Source: Lichenicola cladoniae
GTDB taxonomy: Bacteria; Pseudomonadota; Alphaproteobacteria; Acetobacterales; Acetobacteraceae
Assembly: GCF_013201075.1 (NCBI RefSeq)
Contig: NZ_CP053708.1
Span: forward strand, 3,787,501-3,851,500
Direction: 5' to 3'
Length of the DNA: 64,000 bases
Part shown: positions 1 through 7,720 of the stretch, one piece after another
Position numbering within the stretch: the first letter of the stretch is position 1
Layout: every line of letters begins with the position of its first letter
Made by a program: the position numbers and the translations under genes
Notes under the pieces: model-generated
Told to the model about the DNA's origin: nothing
Seen by the model: the letters and a program-made list of their open reading frames with translations, nothing else
The model's database searches: none

Positions 1-180
1 GCAAAGCCGGACACGGTCGAGGCGGCCGAGAAACCGGCGGCCAAGCGCGCGGCAGCTGCAAAGCCAGCCGCCAAGGCCGAGGCCAAGACCAAGGCGAGCG
101 CCAAGCCGGCGGCGAAGAAGAAGCCATCCGCGAAGATCGCAGCCAGCGCGACCGCCCCGGTCGCCAAGAAGCGGGCCTGA
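1..180 (+). CDS. topA: C-terminal tail of an upstream gene, probably DNA topoisomerase I (partial)
   Basis: The first 59 codons are open in frame 1 and end in TGA at 178-180. The peptide is almost entirely Lys, Ala, Pro and Glu (repeats such as KPAAK and AKKKPSAK), a disordered basic tail. Such tails end topoisomerase I in many alphaproteobacteria, where the gene often lies directly upstream of rnr, and rnr follows here with a TGATG stop/start overlap. No catalytic or zinc-binding part of the protein is inside the window, so the identity rests on gene order and tail composition only. A histone-like or other Lys/Ala-rich protein tail is the alternative. Confidence 0.5.
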   Translation, partial: AKPDTVEAAEKPAAKRAAAAKPAAKAEAKTKASAKPAAKKKPSAKIAASATAPVAKKRA

Positions 181-2477
181 TGCCGAAGCGGCCACCGGGC
201 GCGCCGGCCGCGTCCAGGGCCGACCAGGAGAAACGGGCGACCGGATCGGTGCCGTCTCGCGAGGAACTGCGCCGGTTCGTCTCGGAGACAGCCGGCCGGG
301 TCGGCAAGCGCGAGATCGCGCGCGCGTTCGGGCTCGGCCCGGAACATCGGGTGGCGTTGCGCAGCCTGCTGAACGAGCTGGAGCGCGACGGCGAGTTGGC
401 CAATGCCGGCGCCAGGCGGTTCACCACGCCGGGACGCCTGCCTGAATCGATGATCGTCCAGGTGACCGGGACGGATTCCAGCGGCGACGCGCTGGCCCGT
501 CCGGTGAACTGGGACGGGCCCGGCCCGCCGCCCGCCATCTACATGCATCCCGAGCCGAAGGGTCGGCCCGCTTTGGCGCCCGGCCAGCGCGTGCTGGCCA
601 GGCTGCGCTCGATCGGCCACGGCAAATACGAGGGCCGCACGCTCAAGCGCATCGAGGCGCAGCCCGGCCGCGTGCTCGGCGTATATCGCCCGGCCGAGCC
701 GTCGGACGAGCCGTATCGTCGCGGCCAGGTGAAGGAAGCCGGCCGGATCATGCCGACCGATCGCCGGGTGAAGGCGGAGTGGAGCGTGCCGATCGGCGAG
801 ACCGGCGAGGCCGAGCCGGACGAGATCGTGCTGGCGGAGCCCCTGCCCCATAACGGCTACGGGTTGAAGCCGGTCCGCGTGGTCGAACGTCTCGGGCGCC
901 TAGGGGATGCGCGCTCGGTCAGCCTGATCTGCCTCTACACGCACGACATTCCGCAGGTGTTTCCGGACGAGGCGATCGAGGAAGCCGAGGCCGCCATCGA
1001 GGTCGGGCTGGATGGTCGCACCGACCTGCGCGACGTGCCCTTGGTGACGATCGACGGCGAGGATGCGCGCGACTTCGACGATGCCGTGTTTGCCGAGCCG
1101 GACCCCGAGGGCGGCTGGCGCCTGATCGTGGCGATCGCGGATGTGGCGCACTACGTCCAGGCCGGCTCGGCGCTCGACCGCGAGGCGCGCAAGCGCGGCA
1201 ACTCGGTGTATTTCCCCGATCGCGTGGTGCCGATGCTGCCGGAGGCGCTGTCGAACGGATGGTGCTCGCTGCGTCCGGAGGAACCGCGCGGCTGCCTGTA
1301 CGTCGAAATGCGGATCGGCGCCGACGGTGCCAAGCACTCGCACCGGTTCGGCCGCGGGCTGATGCGCAGCGCGGCCCGGCTGACCTACGAGCAGGTGCAG
1401 TCGGCAGCCGATGGCGAGATCGCGCTGACGCTGCCGGACGGGTTGCTGGCGAGCCTGTATGGCGCCTACCGGTCGCTGCTCGGGGCGCGCGAGCGTCGCG
1501 GCACGCTGGATCTCGACCTCCCCGAGCGCAAGGTGGTGCTGGACGAGGGCAAGGTGGTGGCGATCACGCCGCGGCCGCGCCTCGACAGCCACCGGCTGAT
1601 CGAGGAGTTCATGGTGCTGGCCAACGTCGCCACCGCCCAGGAGCTGGAGCGGCTGCACCAGCCCTGCATGTACCGGGTGCACGCGCCGCCCTCGCCGGAA
1701 AAGATCGAGAACCTCCGCAGCTTCCTCGGCACGCTGGACATCAGCCTGAAGCCTGCCGGCGAGATCAGGCCGACCGATCTCGACCGTGTGCTGAAGGAGG
1801 TGGCCGGCACCGAGCAGGGCCCACAGGTCAACGAGATGGTGCTGCGCAGCCAGAGCCAGGCGGAATACAGCCCGGAGAACCAGGGGCATTTCGGGCTGGC
1901 GCTGCCGGAATACGCCCATTTCACCAGCCCGATCCGCCGCTATGCCGACCTGCTGGTGCATCGCGCCCTGATCGCCGGCCTGAAGCTCGGCCCGGATGGG
2001 CTCCGGTCGCAGGATGGCGGCGCCGGCTTTGCCGATGCGGGCGAGCACATCACCCGGACCGAGCGGCGGGCGGCCCTGGCCGAGCGGGACGCGATCGACC
2101 GTTACATTGCTGCACACATGGCGGATAAAATCGGCGCGAGCTTCGAGGCGCGGATTTCGGGCGTGACCCGGTTCGGGCTTTTCGTCACATTGATGGAGAC
2201 AGGTGCCAGCGGACTGGTGCCGATATCCTCGCTGGCTGATGATTTCTGGATGCATGACGAAGCCGAACAGGCACTCATCGGCAGGAGCTCCCGCCGGTCC
2301 TACCGACTGACCCAGAGGGTGGTGGTGCGGCTGGTCGAGGCCACCCCACTCACCGGTGGATTGCTGTTCTCCGTCTCCGGCGACCAGGCAGGCGATCCGG
2401 CACCCGGCCAACATACCGAAATTCGGAGCGGATTCCCGGGTCGCCAGGCTCGGGGACGCGGCAAGCTCCGTCCGTGA
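180..2477 (+). CDS. rnr: Ribonuclease R
   Basis: 3'-5' exoribonuclease that degrades structured RNA, acting in the cytoplasm in mRNA and rRNA turnover. The 765-residue product has an N-terminal winged-helix segment (about 35-75), cold-shock-like OB regions, and the RNB catalytic domain with the acidic signature DARDFDDAV near residue 295. A C-terminal S1 domain begins near residue 655 (VTRFGLFVTL). The length fits family members. The ATG overlaps the preceding stop (TGATG), which suggests translational coupling to the probable topA. The stop at 2475-2477 overlaps the GTG of the next gene. The tail after the S1 domain is basic and low in complexity, as is usual for RNase R. Confidence 0.95.
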   Translation: MPKRPPGAPAASRADQEKRATGSVPSREELRRFVSETAGRVGKREIARAFGLGPEHRVALRSLLNELERDGELANAGARRFTTPGRLPESMIVQVTGTDSSGDALARPVNWDGPGPPPAIYMHPEPKGRPALAPGQRVLARLRSIGHGKYEGRTLKRIEAQPGRVLGVYRPAEPSDEPYRRGQVKEAGRIMPTDRRVKAEWSVPIGETGEAEPDEIVLAEPLPHNGYGLKPVRVVERLGRLGDARSVSLICLYTHDIPQVFPDEAIEEAEAAIEVGLDGRTDLRDVPLVTIDGEDARDFDDAVFAEPDPEGGWRLIVAIADVAHYVQAGSALDREARKRGNSVYFPDRVVPMLPEALSNGWCSLRPEEPRGCLYVEMRIGADGAKHSHRFGRGLMRSAARLTYEQVQSAADGEIALTLPDGLLASLYGAYRSLLGARERRGTLDLDLPERKVVLDEGKVVAITPRPRLDSHRLIEEFMVLANVATAQELERLHQPCMYRVHAPPSPEKIENLRSFLGTLDISLKPAGEIRPTDLDRVLKEVAGTEQGPQVNEMVLRSQSQAEYSPENQGHFGLALPEYAHFTSPIRRYADLLVHRALIAGLKLGPDGLRSQDGGAGFADAGEHITRTERRAALAERDAIDRYIAAHMADKIGASFEARISGVTRFGLFVTLMETGASGLVPISSLADDFWMHDEAEQALIGRSSRRSYRLTQRVVVRLVEATPLTGGLLFSVSGDQAGDPAPGQHTEIRSGFPGRQARGRGKLRP

Positions 2478-4171
2478 GTGCACCCGACGGGCGCGTGTCC
2501 GGCGGACACGCCTTGAAACTTCTTAAAAGCCGGCTGCCGGGTCCACGTGGGCGCGCGACGCTGCTGTTGTGCGTGGTGTTGGCGTGCGTGCTGGCGGCGT
2601 CGGTGCCGGGAAGCGCGCAGACCATTCCGCCGCCGCCTCGCCAGGAGCTCGACACGGCGCTGGCGACCGGGGTGATCCAGACCGCGCTGACGGTGCTGCA
2701 GCCCCGTACGCTGGAGCCGCACACGGCGCACCAGCTCACCATCTGGGGCCTGAACGGCCTGACCGCGATCGATCCCGGCCTGACCGTCGAGGATGGGTCG
2801 GCCCAGCCGGGCGGGACGGTCCGGCTGCAGACGCCGCAAGGCACGCTGTTCTCGCAGGCAGCACCGGCAGCCGACGACAGTGCCGGCTGGGCGCGACTTG
2901 CGGTCGCCATGGCCGCCTCGGCCTGGAGCAACTCGCCGGCGATCCGTGACGTCGGACAGCAGGCGGTGATCCAGAGCTTCTTCGACGAGCTGTTCAACCA
3001 TCTCGATCCCTACTCACGCTATGTCGCGCCGGCGCCGGCGTCGACCGAGCGGGCCGCCCGCAGCGGGGGGACCGCCAGTGCCGGGCTGACCCTCGCCAGG
3101 CAGGGACGCTCAATCGTTGTGGCATCGGTGAATGCCAATGGGCCGGCCTGGAGTGCCGGGATCGCGGTCGGCATGCGGCTGCTGTCGGTCGATGGCAGGT
3201 CCGTGCGTGGGCAGCAGCCGGATGCGGTGGCGGCCCTGCTGCAGGGTGATCCCGGGAGCCAGGTCACGCTGGTGCTGGCACCACCGACCGGCCGTGGCCA
3301 GACCAGCTATCCGCTTGCGCGGGCCGCAGTACCGCCGGAAACCGTGTTCGCGTTCAGCAACGGCAACATCGTGGTGATGCGGGTCACCGGCTTCTCCGCC
3401 GATACCGCCCAGGAGATGAGCCAGTTCCTCGACCAGGCGACACAGGACCAGAGCACCGATCGCAAACCGGACCCGCACCGGCTGCGCGGCCTGATTTTCG
3501 ACCTGCGCGGCAATCGCGGCGGCCTCCTGCAGCAGGCGGTGACGTCGGTGGCGCTGGTGCTCGATCATGGCATCGCGGTCACCGCGCGCGGGCGCGATCC
3601 CCAATCGAACCATGTCTGGGCGGTCCAGGGTGGCGACCTGACATTCGGGGTGCCGATCGTGGTGCTGGTGGACGGACGCACCGCCAGTGCCGCGGAGATC
3701 ATGGCGGCTGCCCTCTCCGACCATCGGCGCGCGGTGGTGGTCGGAAGCTCGACGCTCGGCAAGGGGCTGGTGCAGACGATCGCGCAGCTGCCCGACGGGG
3801 GCGAGCTGTTCGTGACCTGGAGCCGGGTGTTGGCGCCGCTCGGCTGGCCGTTGCAGGGGCTGGGCGTGATCCCGCAGGTCTGCACCAGCCGGGGACAGGC
3901 GAAGCTCGATCAGCAATTGCATGACCTGGGCGACGGCACGTTCGACCAACGCGACGCGGTGATCGCCAGCCGTGCCGCCCGCTCGCCGTTGCCGATCGCG
4001 CGTATCCTGGAGCTACGCGCTTCGTGCCCTGCGGCGATCGGCAGCGATGCCGACCTCGATGCGGCGCGGACCCTGCTCGAGACGCCCGGCGCTTATCGGG
4101 CGGCCCTGGTACCGATGCCCGACGCCCCGGTTGCCGAGGCGGGCGGATCCGCGGGCGGGATCGACAGATGA
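2474..4171 (+). CDS. S41-family C-terminal processing peptidase with PDZ domain
   Basis: Serine peptidase of the CtpA/Tsp type, expected in the periplasm, cleaving C-terminal tails of envelope proteins. The N terminus carries a signal sequence (hydrophobic core around residues 25-45 ending near SAQ). A PDZ domain spans about residues 200-265, and an S41 domain follows with FDLRGNRGG. The catalytic Ser is in TASAAEI (about residue 405) and the Lys in LGKGLVQ (about 430), the 25-residue spacing typical of the family. The start is a GTG overlapping the rnr stop (GTGA). The stop overlaps the ATG of the DUF1491 gene, so this is an operon member. The physiological substrate cannot be inferred. Confidence 0.88.
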   Translation: MSAPDGRVSGGHALKLLKSRLPGPRGRATLLLCVVLACVLAASVPGSAQTIPPPPRQELDTALATGVIQTALTVLQPRTLEPHTAHQLTIWGLNGLTAIDPGLTVEDGSAQPGGTVRLQTPQGTLFSQAAPAADDSAGWARLAVAMAASAWSNSPAIRDVGQQAVIQSFFDELFNHLDPYSRYVAPAPASTERAARSGGTASAGLTLARQGRSIVVASVNANGPAWSAGIAVGMRLLSVDGRSVRGQQPDAVAALLQGDPGSQVTLVLAPPTGRGQTSYPLARAAVPPETVFAFSNGNIVVMRVTGFSADTAQEMSQFLDQATQDQSTDRKPDPHRLRGLIFDLRGNRGGLLQQAVTSVALVLDHGIAVTARGRDPQSNHVWAVQGGDLTFGVPIVVLVDGRTASAAEIMAAALSDHRRAVVVGSSTLGKGLVQTIAQLPDGGELFVTWSRVLAPLGWPLQGLGVIPQVCTSRGQAKLDQQLHDLGDGTFDQRDAVIASRAARSPLPIARILELRASCPAAIGSDADLDAARTLLETPGAYRAALVPMPDAPVAEAGGSAGGIDR

Positions 4172-4506
4172 GCGAAGCGAGGCTGAAGGCGGGGATCTGG
4201 GCCAGCGCGGCCCTGCGCCGGGCACATCAGCTCGGCCGCTCCGGCATGGTGCTGCGCAAGGGCGACGCCGACGCCGGCGGCATACTGGTGGTGTTGCGCG
4301 ATCGCGACGGGCGGATCGTGGTGCTGAGCCAGGCACGCACCCTTGATGGCGACGCCGCGTGGCACCGCGGCACCGGCCCTGCCCCGGTCGATCAGCAGGC
4401 GGCGGATATCTATGTCGAACGCCAGGTCGGACGCGATCCCGACCTTTGGGTGCTGGAGATCGACGGCCCCGATCTGACCCCGCCGTTCGAGGCGATCATC
4501 GTCTAG
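4168..4506 (+). CDS. DUF1491 family protein
   Basis: A 112-residue cytoplasmic protein without signal or membrane segments. It starts with an ATG that overlaps the protease stop (ATGA). The N-terminal pattern RLKAGIWASAALRR and the later RDPDLWVLEI match the DUF1491 family, which is widespread in alphaproteobacteria and has no known function. Tight coupling to rnr and the S41 peptidase suggests co-expression but does not reveal a role. A hydrophobic beta-rich stretch (GGILVVLRDRDGRIVVLSQ) in the middle is consistent with a small alpha/beta fold. Confidence 0.8.
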   Translation: MSEARLKAGIWASAALRRAHQLGRSGMVLRKGDADAGGILVVLRDRDGRIVVLSQARTLDGDAAWHRGTGPAPVDQQAADIYVERQVGRDPDLWVLEIDGPDLTPPFEAIIV

Positions 4507-4538
4507 AAACCCGGGACGGCCGGAAGCCTTTCGATAGC

Positions 4539-5363
4539 GTGCCGTCGGCATCGAGACAGATCGGAGTAACGACCATTTCAGACCTTGCCACCTCAGTGCT
4601 TCCGCTTCCGCCTTTAGCACCGATCCCGACCGTCGCCCGCTCGGGCACCGCGAACCGCAGCCGTACGGCACGGTCGCAGGCGACGCTGCATCGTCTGTTC
4701 GCCCGCAGCCGTGCGATCCGCCGGCTGACGGTCGGCACGCTGGCACGTGTCGAGTTGGCGATCCTCGGCGGTCATAAGCAACGCACCACCATGGACATCA
4801 TCCGCCGGGTGCGCGGGGAGCGGGAGAGCCTGCTCAGCGGCAACGAGGCGTTCATGATCCACTCGCTGGCACGCACGCAGCGCGCGGTCGGCGGGGTGAT
4901 GGCGGAAGTGGGCGTATTCCAGGGCTGCTCTGCCAAGCTCATCAGCCTGGGCGCAAAGCCCGATGAGCTGCATCTGTTCGACACGTTCGACGGGCTGCCC
5001 GAGCCGGATGGCGCCGAAAAGAAGTCGATGCGCCGAGGCCATTATGCGGCGTCGCTGGAAGCGGTGAAGGCCTACCTGTCGGACCAGCCGAACCTCGTGT
5101 TCCACAAGGGCATGTTCACCGGGCACGACGTGTCGTGTGCGGACAGGCGTTTCTCGCTGGTGCATCTCGACGTGGACCTCAAGGAAGGCACGCTGGCCTG
5201 CCTGGAGTTCTTCTATCCGCGCATGCTGCCCGGCGGCGTCATTGTCAGCCACGACTATTCGTACCTCGCCGGCGTGCACGAGGCGTTCGACGACTTCCTC
5301 GCGGACAAGCCGGAACGGGTGGTGGAGCTGCCGACGTCGCAGGCAATGTTGATCAAGGCGTAA
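4539..5363 (+). CDS. TylF/MycF-like SAM-dependent methyltransferase
   Basis: Class I methyltransferase resembling the TylF/MycF O-methyltransferase family, which usually modifies sugars or small metabolites. Motif I is visible as AEVGVFQGCSAK, followed by DTFDGLPEPDG and the metal/substrate region HLDVDL; a late strand carries GGVIVSHDYSY. The start is uncertain. The frame stays open back into the preceding gene, no ATG lies before the conserved core, and GTG codons exist at 4539 and 4596. I used 4539 because GGAAG lies 12 bases upstream, a poor but best available site. The first 70 residues are basic and rich in Ser/Arg/Thr and may be partly untranslated. The acceptor is unknown. Confidence 0.75.
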   Translation: MPSASRQIGVTTISDLATSVLPLPPLAPIPTVARSGTANRSRTARSQATLHRLFARSRAIRRLTVGTLARVELAILGGHKQRTTMDIIRRVRGERESLLSGNEAFMIHSLARTQRAVGGVMAEVGVFQGCSAKLISLGAKPDELHLFDTFDGLPEPDGAEKKSMRRGHYAASLEAVKAYLSDQPNLVFHKGMFTGHDVSCADRRFSLVHLDVDLKEGTLACLEFFYPRMLPGGVIVSHDYSYLAGVHEAFDDFLADKPERVVELPTSQAMLIKA

Positions 5364-5375
5364 GAAAACCGGGCA

Positions 5376-5402
5376 CCGGCGCGGAGCGTAGAGCCGCGCC
5401 GG
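5376..5402. terminator. Hairpin between convergent genes
   Basis: A perfect 9-bp stem (CCGGCGCGG at 5376-5384 with CCGCGCCGG at 5394-5402) lies between the stops of the methyltransferase and the minus-strand lipoprotein. Read on the minus strand it is followed shortly by TTTTC, so it fits better as a terminator for the lipoprotein, but it may serve both. Confidence 0.55.
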
Positions 5403-5411
5403 CCTAACGCG

Positions 5412-5624
5412 TCAGTGGGTGCCGTGCGGGCCGCCAAGATTAGACGTGATCGACGGGTCATTGGTGTTGCCGTTGGCATTGACGCCGGTATCGGTGCCCG
5501 ACAGCATGCTCCCGGTCGATGCCGCGTCCTGATGATGCATGGACGGCGTATAGGTGTTGTCGCAGGCAGTGATTCCGAGAAGGCAGACAATACCGATCGT
5601 CCCGGCAATAATACTCTTCATCAT
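5412..5624 (-). CDS. Small secreted lipoprotein, function unknown
   Basis: A 70-residue protein with a type II signal peptide: Met-Met-Lys, a hydrophobic core, and the lipobox ITAC with the acylated Cys near residue 21. The mature part is only about 50 residues and is hydrophilic and low in complexity (Asn, Thr, Ser, Gly, His), with no recognisable domain. AAGGAA lies just upstream of the first ATG in the short divergent region shared with the sulfotransferase gene. It resembles entericidin-size small lipoproteins in architecture but not in sequence. No function is assigned. Confidence 0.7.
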   Translation of the reverse strand: MMKSIIAGTIGIVCLLGITACDNTYTPSMHHQDAASTGSMLSGTDTGVNANGNTNDPSITSNLGGPHGTH

Positions 5625-5680
5625 GGTTGTTCCTTATTCGAATCGGCCCAAGAGTAACCTCAAGCGATGTCTTTATAGAA

Positions 5681-7657
5681 ATGGCAAATGGGCCGGCTGG
5701 AACGCAGTCACGCAAAGAGGCGGTGTACGCCTTCCAGACCGGCAACTATGCGACGGCGATGCGGCTGCTTATGCCGCTGCTGATACAATGCCCCGAAGAC
5801 AGCGAACTATCCCGCATGTACGGGATGGCGATGGTGCGGACCGGCGCGGCGCCCGAGGGCCTGCCTTCGCTGGCACGGGCGGTATCTCTGGCGCCGGGCG
5901 ACGCGGTGGCTGCGACCTGGCTCGGCATCGGGCTGCACGCGGCTGGCAGGTTCATGGAGGCCGCCATGTCCCTTGAGGCGGCCACGCGCCAAACCCCCGT
6001 TGATCCCGCGCCGCTGATCCATCTGTCGCGGGCGCTTCTGAAGTGCGACCGGCCGCAGGAGGCGCTCGCCGCGGCGCAGCGTGCCTGCTCGCTGGCTCCT
6101 CGCCTGCTCGATGCCGAGCACGCCGCACGTCTAGCCGCCCTGGCAGTGGCACAGGCCTCCTCTGCCATATCAGACGCCGACATGGCCGGTGCGTGGCTGG
6201 CGTTCGGCCGGATCTCCATGCGGATGGACAAGGTGATGGACGCGCGCGCGGCCTTTATCGAGGCGTTGGGCCTGCAACCGCTTTCGTCAGACATCGGTTG
6301 CGACCTGGCGCTAGCGGAGCATCTGTGCGGTCAGCCGCTGTTGGCGACGGCGCGTCTGCGTGCGGTGCTGGATCGCGATCCCGGCTGTCACGCTGCATGT
6401 CTGGCGCTGGCCAGCCGCCTGCTGCTCGATGACGAGGCAGCGACAGCGCTCGGTCTGCTGGACAGCGTTGTCGCGCCACCGCACGGTCCATTGCGGGCGA
6501 AGTGGCACGCGGAGCGGGCGCAGGCGCTGGTGGCACTCGGCCGCAATGACGCGGCAGCTCGCGAACTCGATCAGGCGGAACGGTATCCGGTCGAGGAACT
6601 CCAGCTCCTGCTGAATTGGCAGCGCTTCGTGCTGGCGCGCCGCAACCGGCGGCCAGAAGCGGTTATGCTGGGGGACCGGGTCGCCCGCCTGGCGACAATC
6701 CGCGAAGCCGGAACTCTCGAGCACAGGATCGACGTGCATTTCGATCTGGCGGACCTGCGGCGTAAGGAGGGGGATCGCCCGGCGGCATTCGGGAACTGGA
6801 AGCGCGGCCATACGCTTCTCGGCGCCGCGCAGCCATTCTCCCGCCCTGATCACGAGCGGTATCTGGCGGCGATCATGCAGAGCTTCGACGCGCGCCGGCT
6901 GGCTGACGGACCGCGCGCCGGCACGGTCGATCCCGCCCCAGTGTTCATCGTCGGCCTGCCGCGAACCGGCACCAGTCTGCTTGAGCAGATTCTGAGCGCC
7001 CACCCGATGGTACATGGTGCAGGCGAGCGGCTGGCCGTACGCGAAACATTGGCCGGGCTCACCGGAACAAATACGGCCGCCACGGCGATGCTGCGGGCAG
7101 CCGGTCTCGACGCGACGATCCTGACGACGGCGTCGAGCGATTATCTGGCCTGCCTGCACGCGCTGGCTCCATCGGCGGCGCGCGTGCTGGACAAGATGCC
7201 GGACAATGTCTTTCAGCTCGGCTTCATCGCCACGCTGCTACCCCAGGCGCGGATCATCTGCTGCACGCGCGACCTGCGCGATGTCGGCGCATCGATCTTC
7301 CAGCATCGCTTCATCGGCCATCATCCCTATGCGCACGATCTCGCCGACCTCGGTTGGTACATGGCGGCACATCGGAGGTTGCTGGCGTACTGGCAGGCGA
7401 ACCTGCCATCGCCGATGCTGATGCTCGATCATCAGGACTGGATCGCGGATTTCGACGCCACGCTGCGCCGTGTGCTGGCGTTCCTCGACCTGCCTTACGA
7501 CCCGGCCTGCGAGAGGTTTTTCGAAAATGACCGCCGCGTCGGAACCGCCAGCCGTGCGCAGGTGCGGCGGCCGATCAATGCGGATGGCGTCGGCCGCTGG
7601 CGCGACTATGCCGAGCAATTGGCACCTATGCTGCGCGAACTGCCGCCAGGCGTCTGA
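5681..7657 (+). CDS. TPR-repeat sulfotransferase family protein
   Basis: A 658-residue protein with an N-terminal half of helical tetratricopeptide-like repeats (about residues 15-360) and a C-terminal sulfotransferase domain (about 405-655). The PAPS 5'-phosphosulfate loop is VGLPRTGTSLLEQIL and the 3'-phosphate region is CTRDLRDVGASIF. Such fusions transfer sulfate from PAPS to an unknown carbohydrate or protein acceptor, with the repeats probably recruiting it. The frame extends upstream to a TTG at 5627, but that would cover the divergent promoter of the small lipoprotein, so ATG 5681 is preferred. It has no signal peptide. Convergent with the TonB receptor gene. Confidence 0.82.
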   Translation: MANGPAGTQSRKEAVYAFQTGNYATAMRLLMPLLIQCPEDSELSRMYGMAMVRTGAAPEGLPSLARAVSLAPGDAVAATWLGIGLHAAGRFMEAAMSLEAATRQTPVDPAPLIHLSRALLKCDRPQEALAAAQRACSLAPRLLDAEHAARLAALAVAQASSAISDADMAGAWLAFGRISMRMDKVMDARAAFIEALGLQPLSSDIGCDLALAEHLCGQPLLATARLRAVLDRDPGCHAACLALASRLLLDDEAATALGLLDSVVAPPHGPLRAKWHAERAQALVALGRNDAAARELDQAERYPVEELQLLLNWQRFVLARRNRRPEAVMLGDRVARLATIREAGTLEHRIDVHFDLADLRRKEGDRPAAFGNWKRGHTLLGAAQPFSRPDHERYLAAIMQSFDARRLADGPRAGTVDPAPVFIVGLPRTGTSLLEQILSAHPMVHGAGERLAVRETLAGLTGTNTAATAMLRAAGLDATILTTASSDYLACLHALAPSAARVLDKMPDNVFQLGFIATLLPQARIICCTRDLRDVGASIFQHRFIGHHPYAHDLADLGWYMAAHRRLLAYWQANLPSPMLMLDHQDWIADFDATLRRVLAFLDLPYDPACERFFENDRRVGTASRAQVRRPINADGVGRWRDYAEQLAPMLRELPPGV

Positions 7658-7665
7658 CATGAAAA

Positions 7666-7694
7666 AGGCTGTGCGCCACAAGGTCGCACAGCCT
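7666..7694 (-). terminator. Rho-independent terminator of the TonB receptor gene
   Basis: A perfect 10-bp stem (AGGCTGTGCG at 7666-7675 with CGCACAGCCT at 7685-7694) has a 9-base loop. On the minus strand it is followed by a run of five T residues (complement of 7662-7666), the classical intrinsic terminator layout. It lies 27 bases past the receptor stop codon. It may also slow plus-strand transcription coming from the sulfotransferase gene. Confidence 0.85.
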
Positions 7695-7720
7695 CCATTC
7701 ATGACCCTGTGAAGGAACGA

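Noticed and set aside
5627-5680. TTG start that would extend the sulfotransferase upstream
   Set aside because: It would run from the divergent promoter of the small lipoprotein and begins within 3 bases of that gene's start; ATG 5681 precedes the TPR region naturally.
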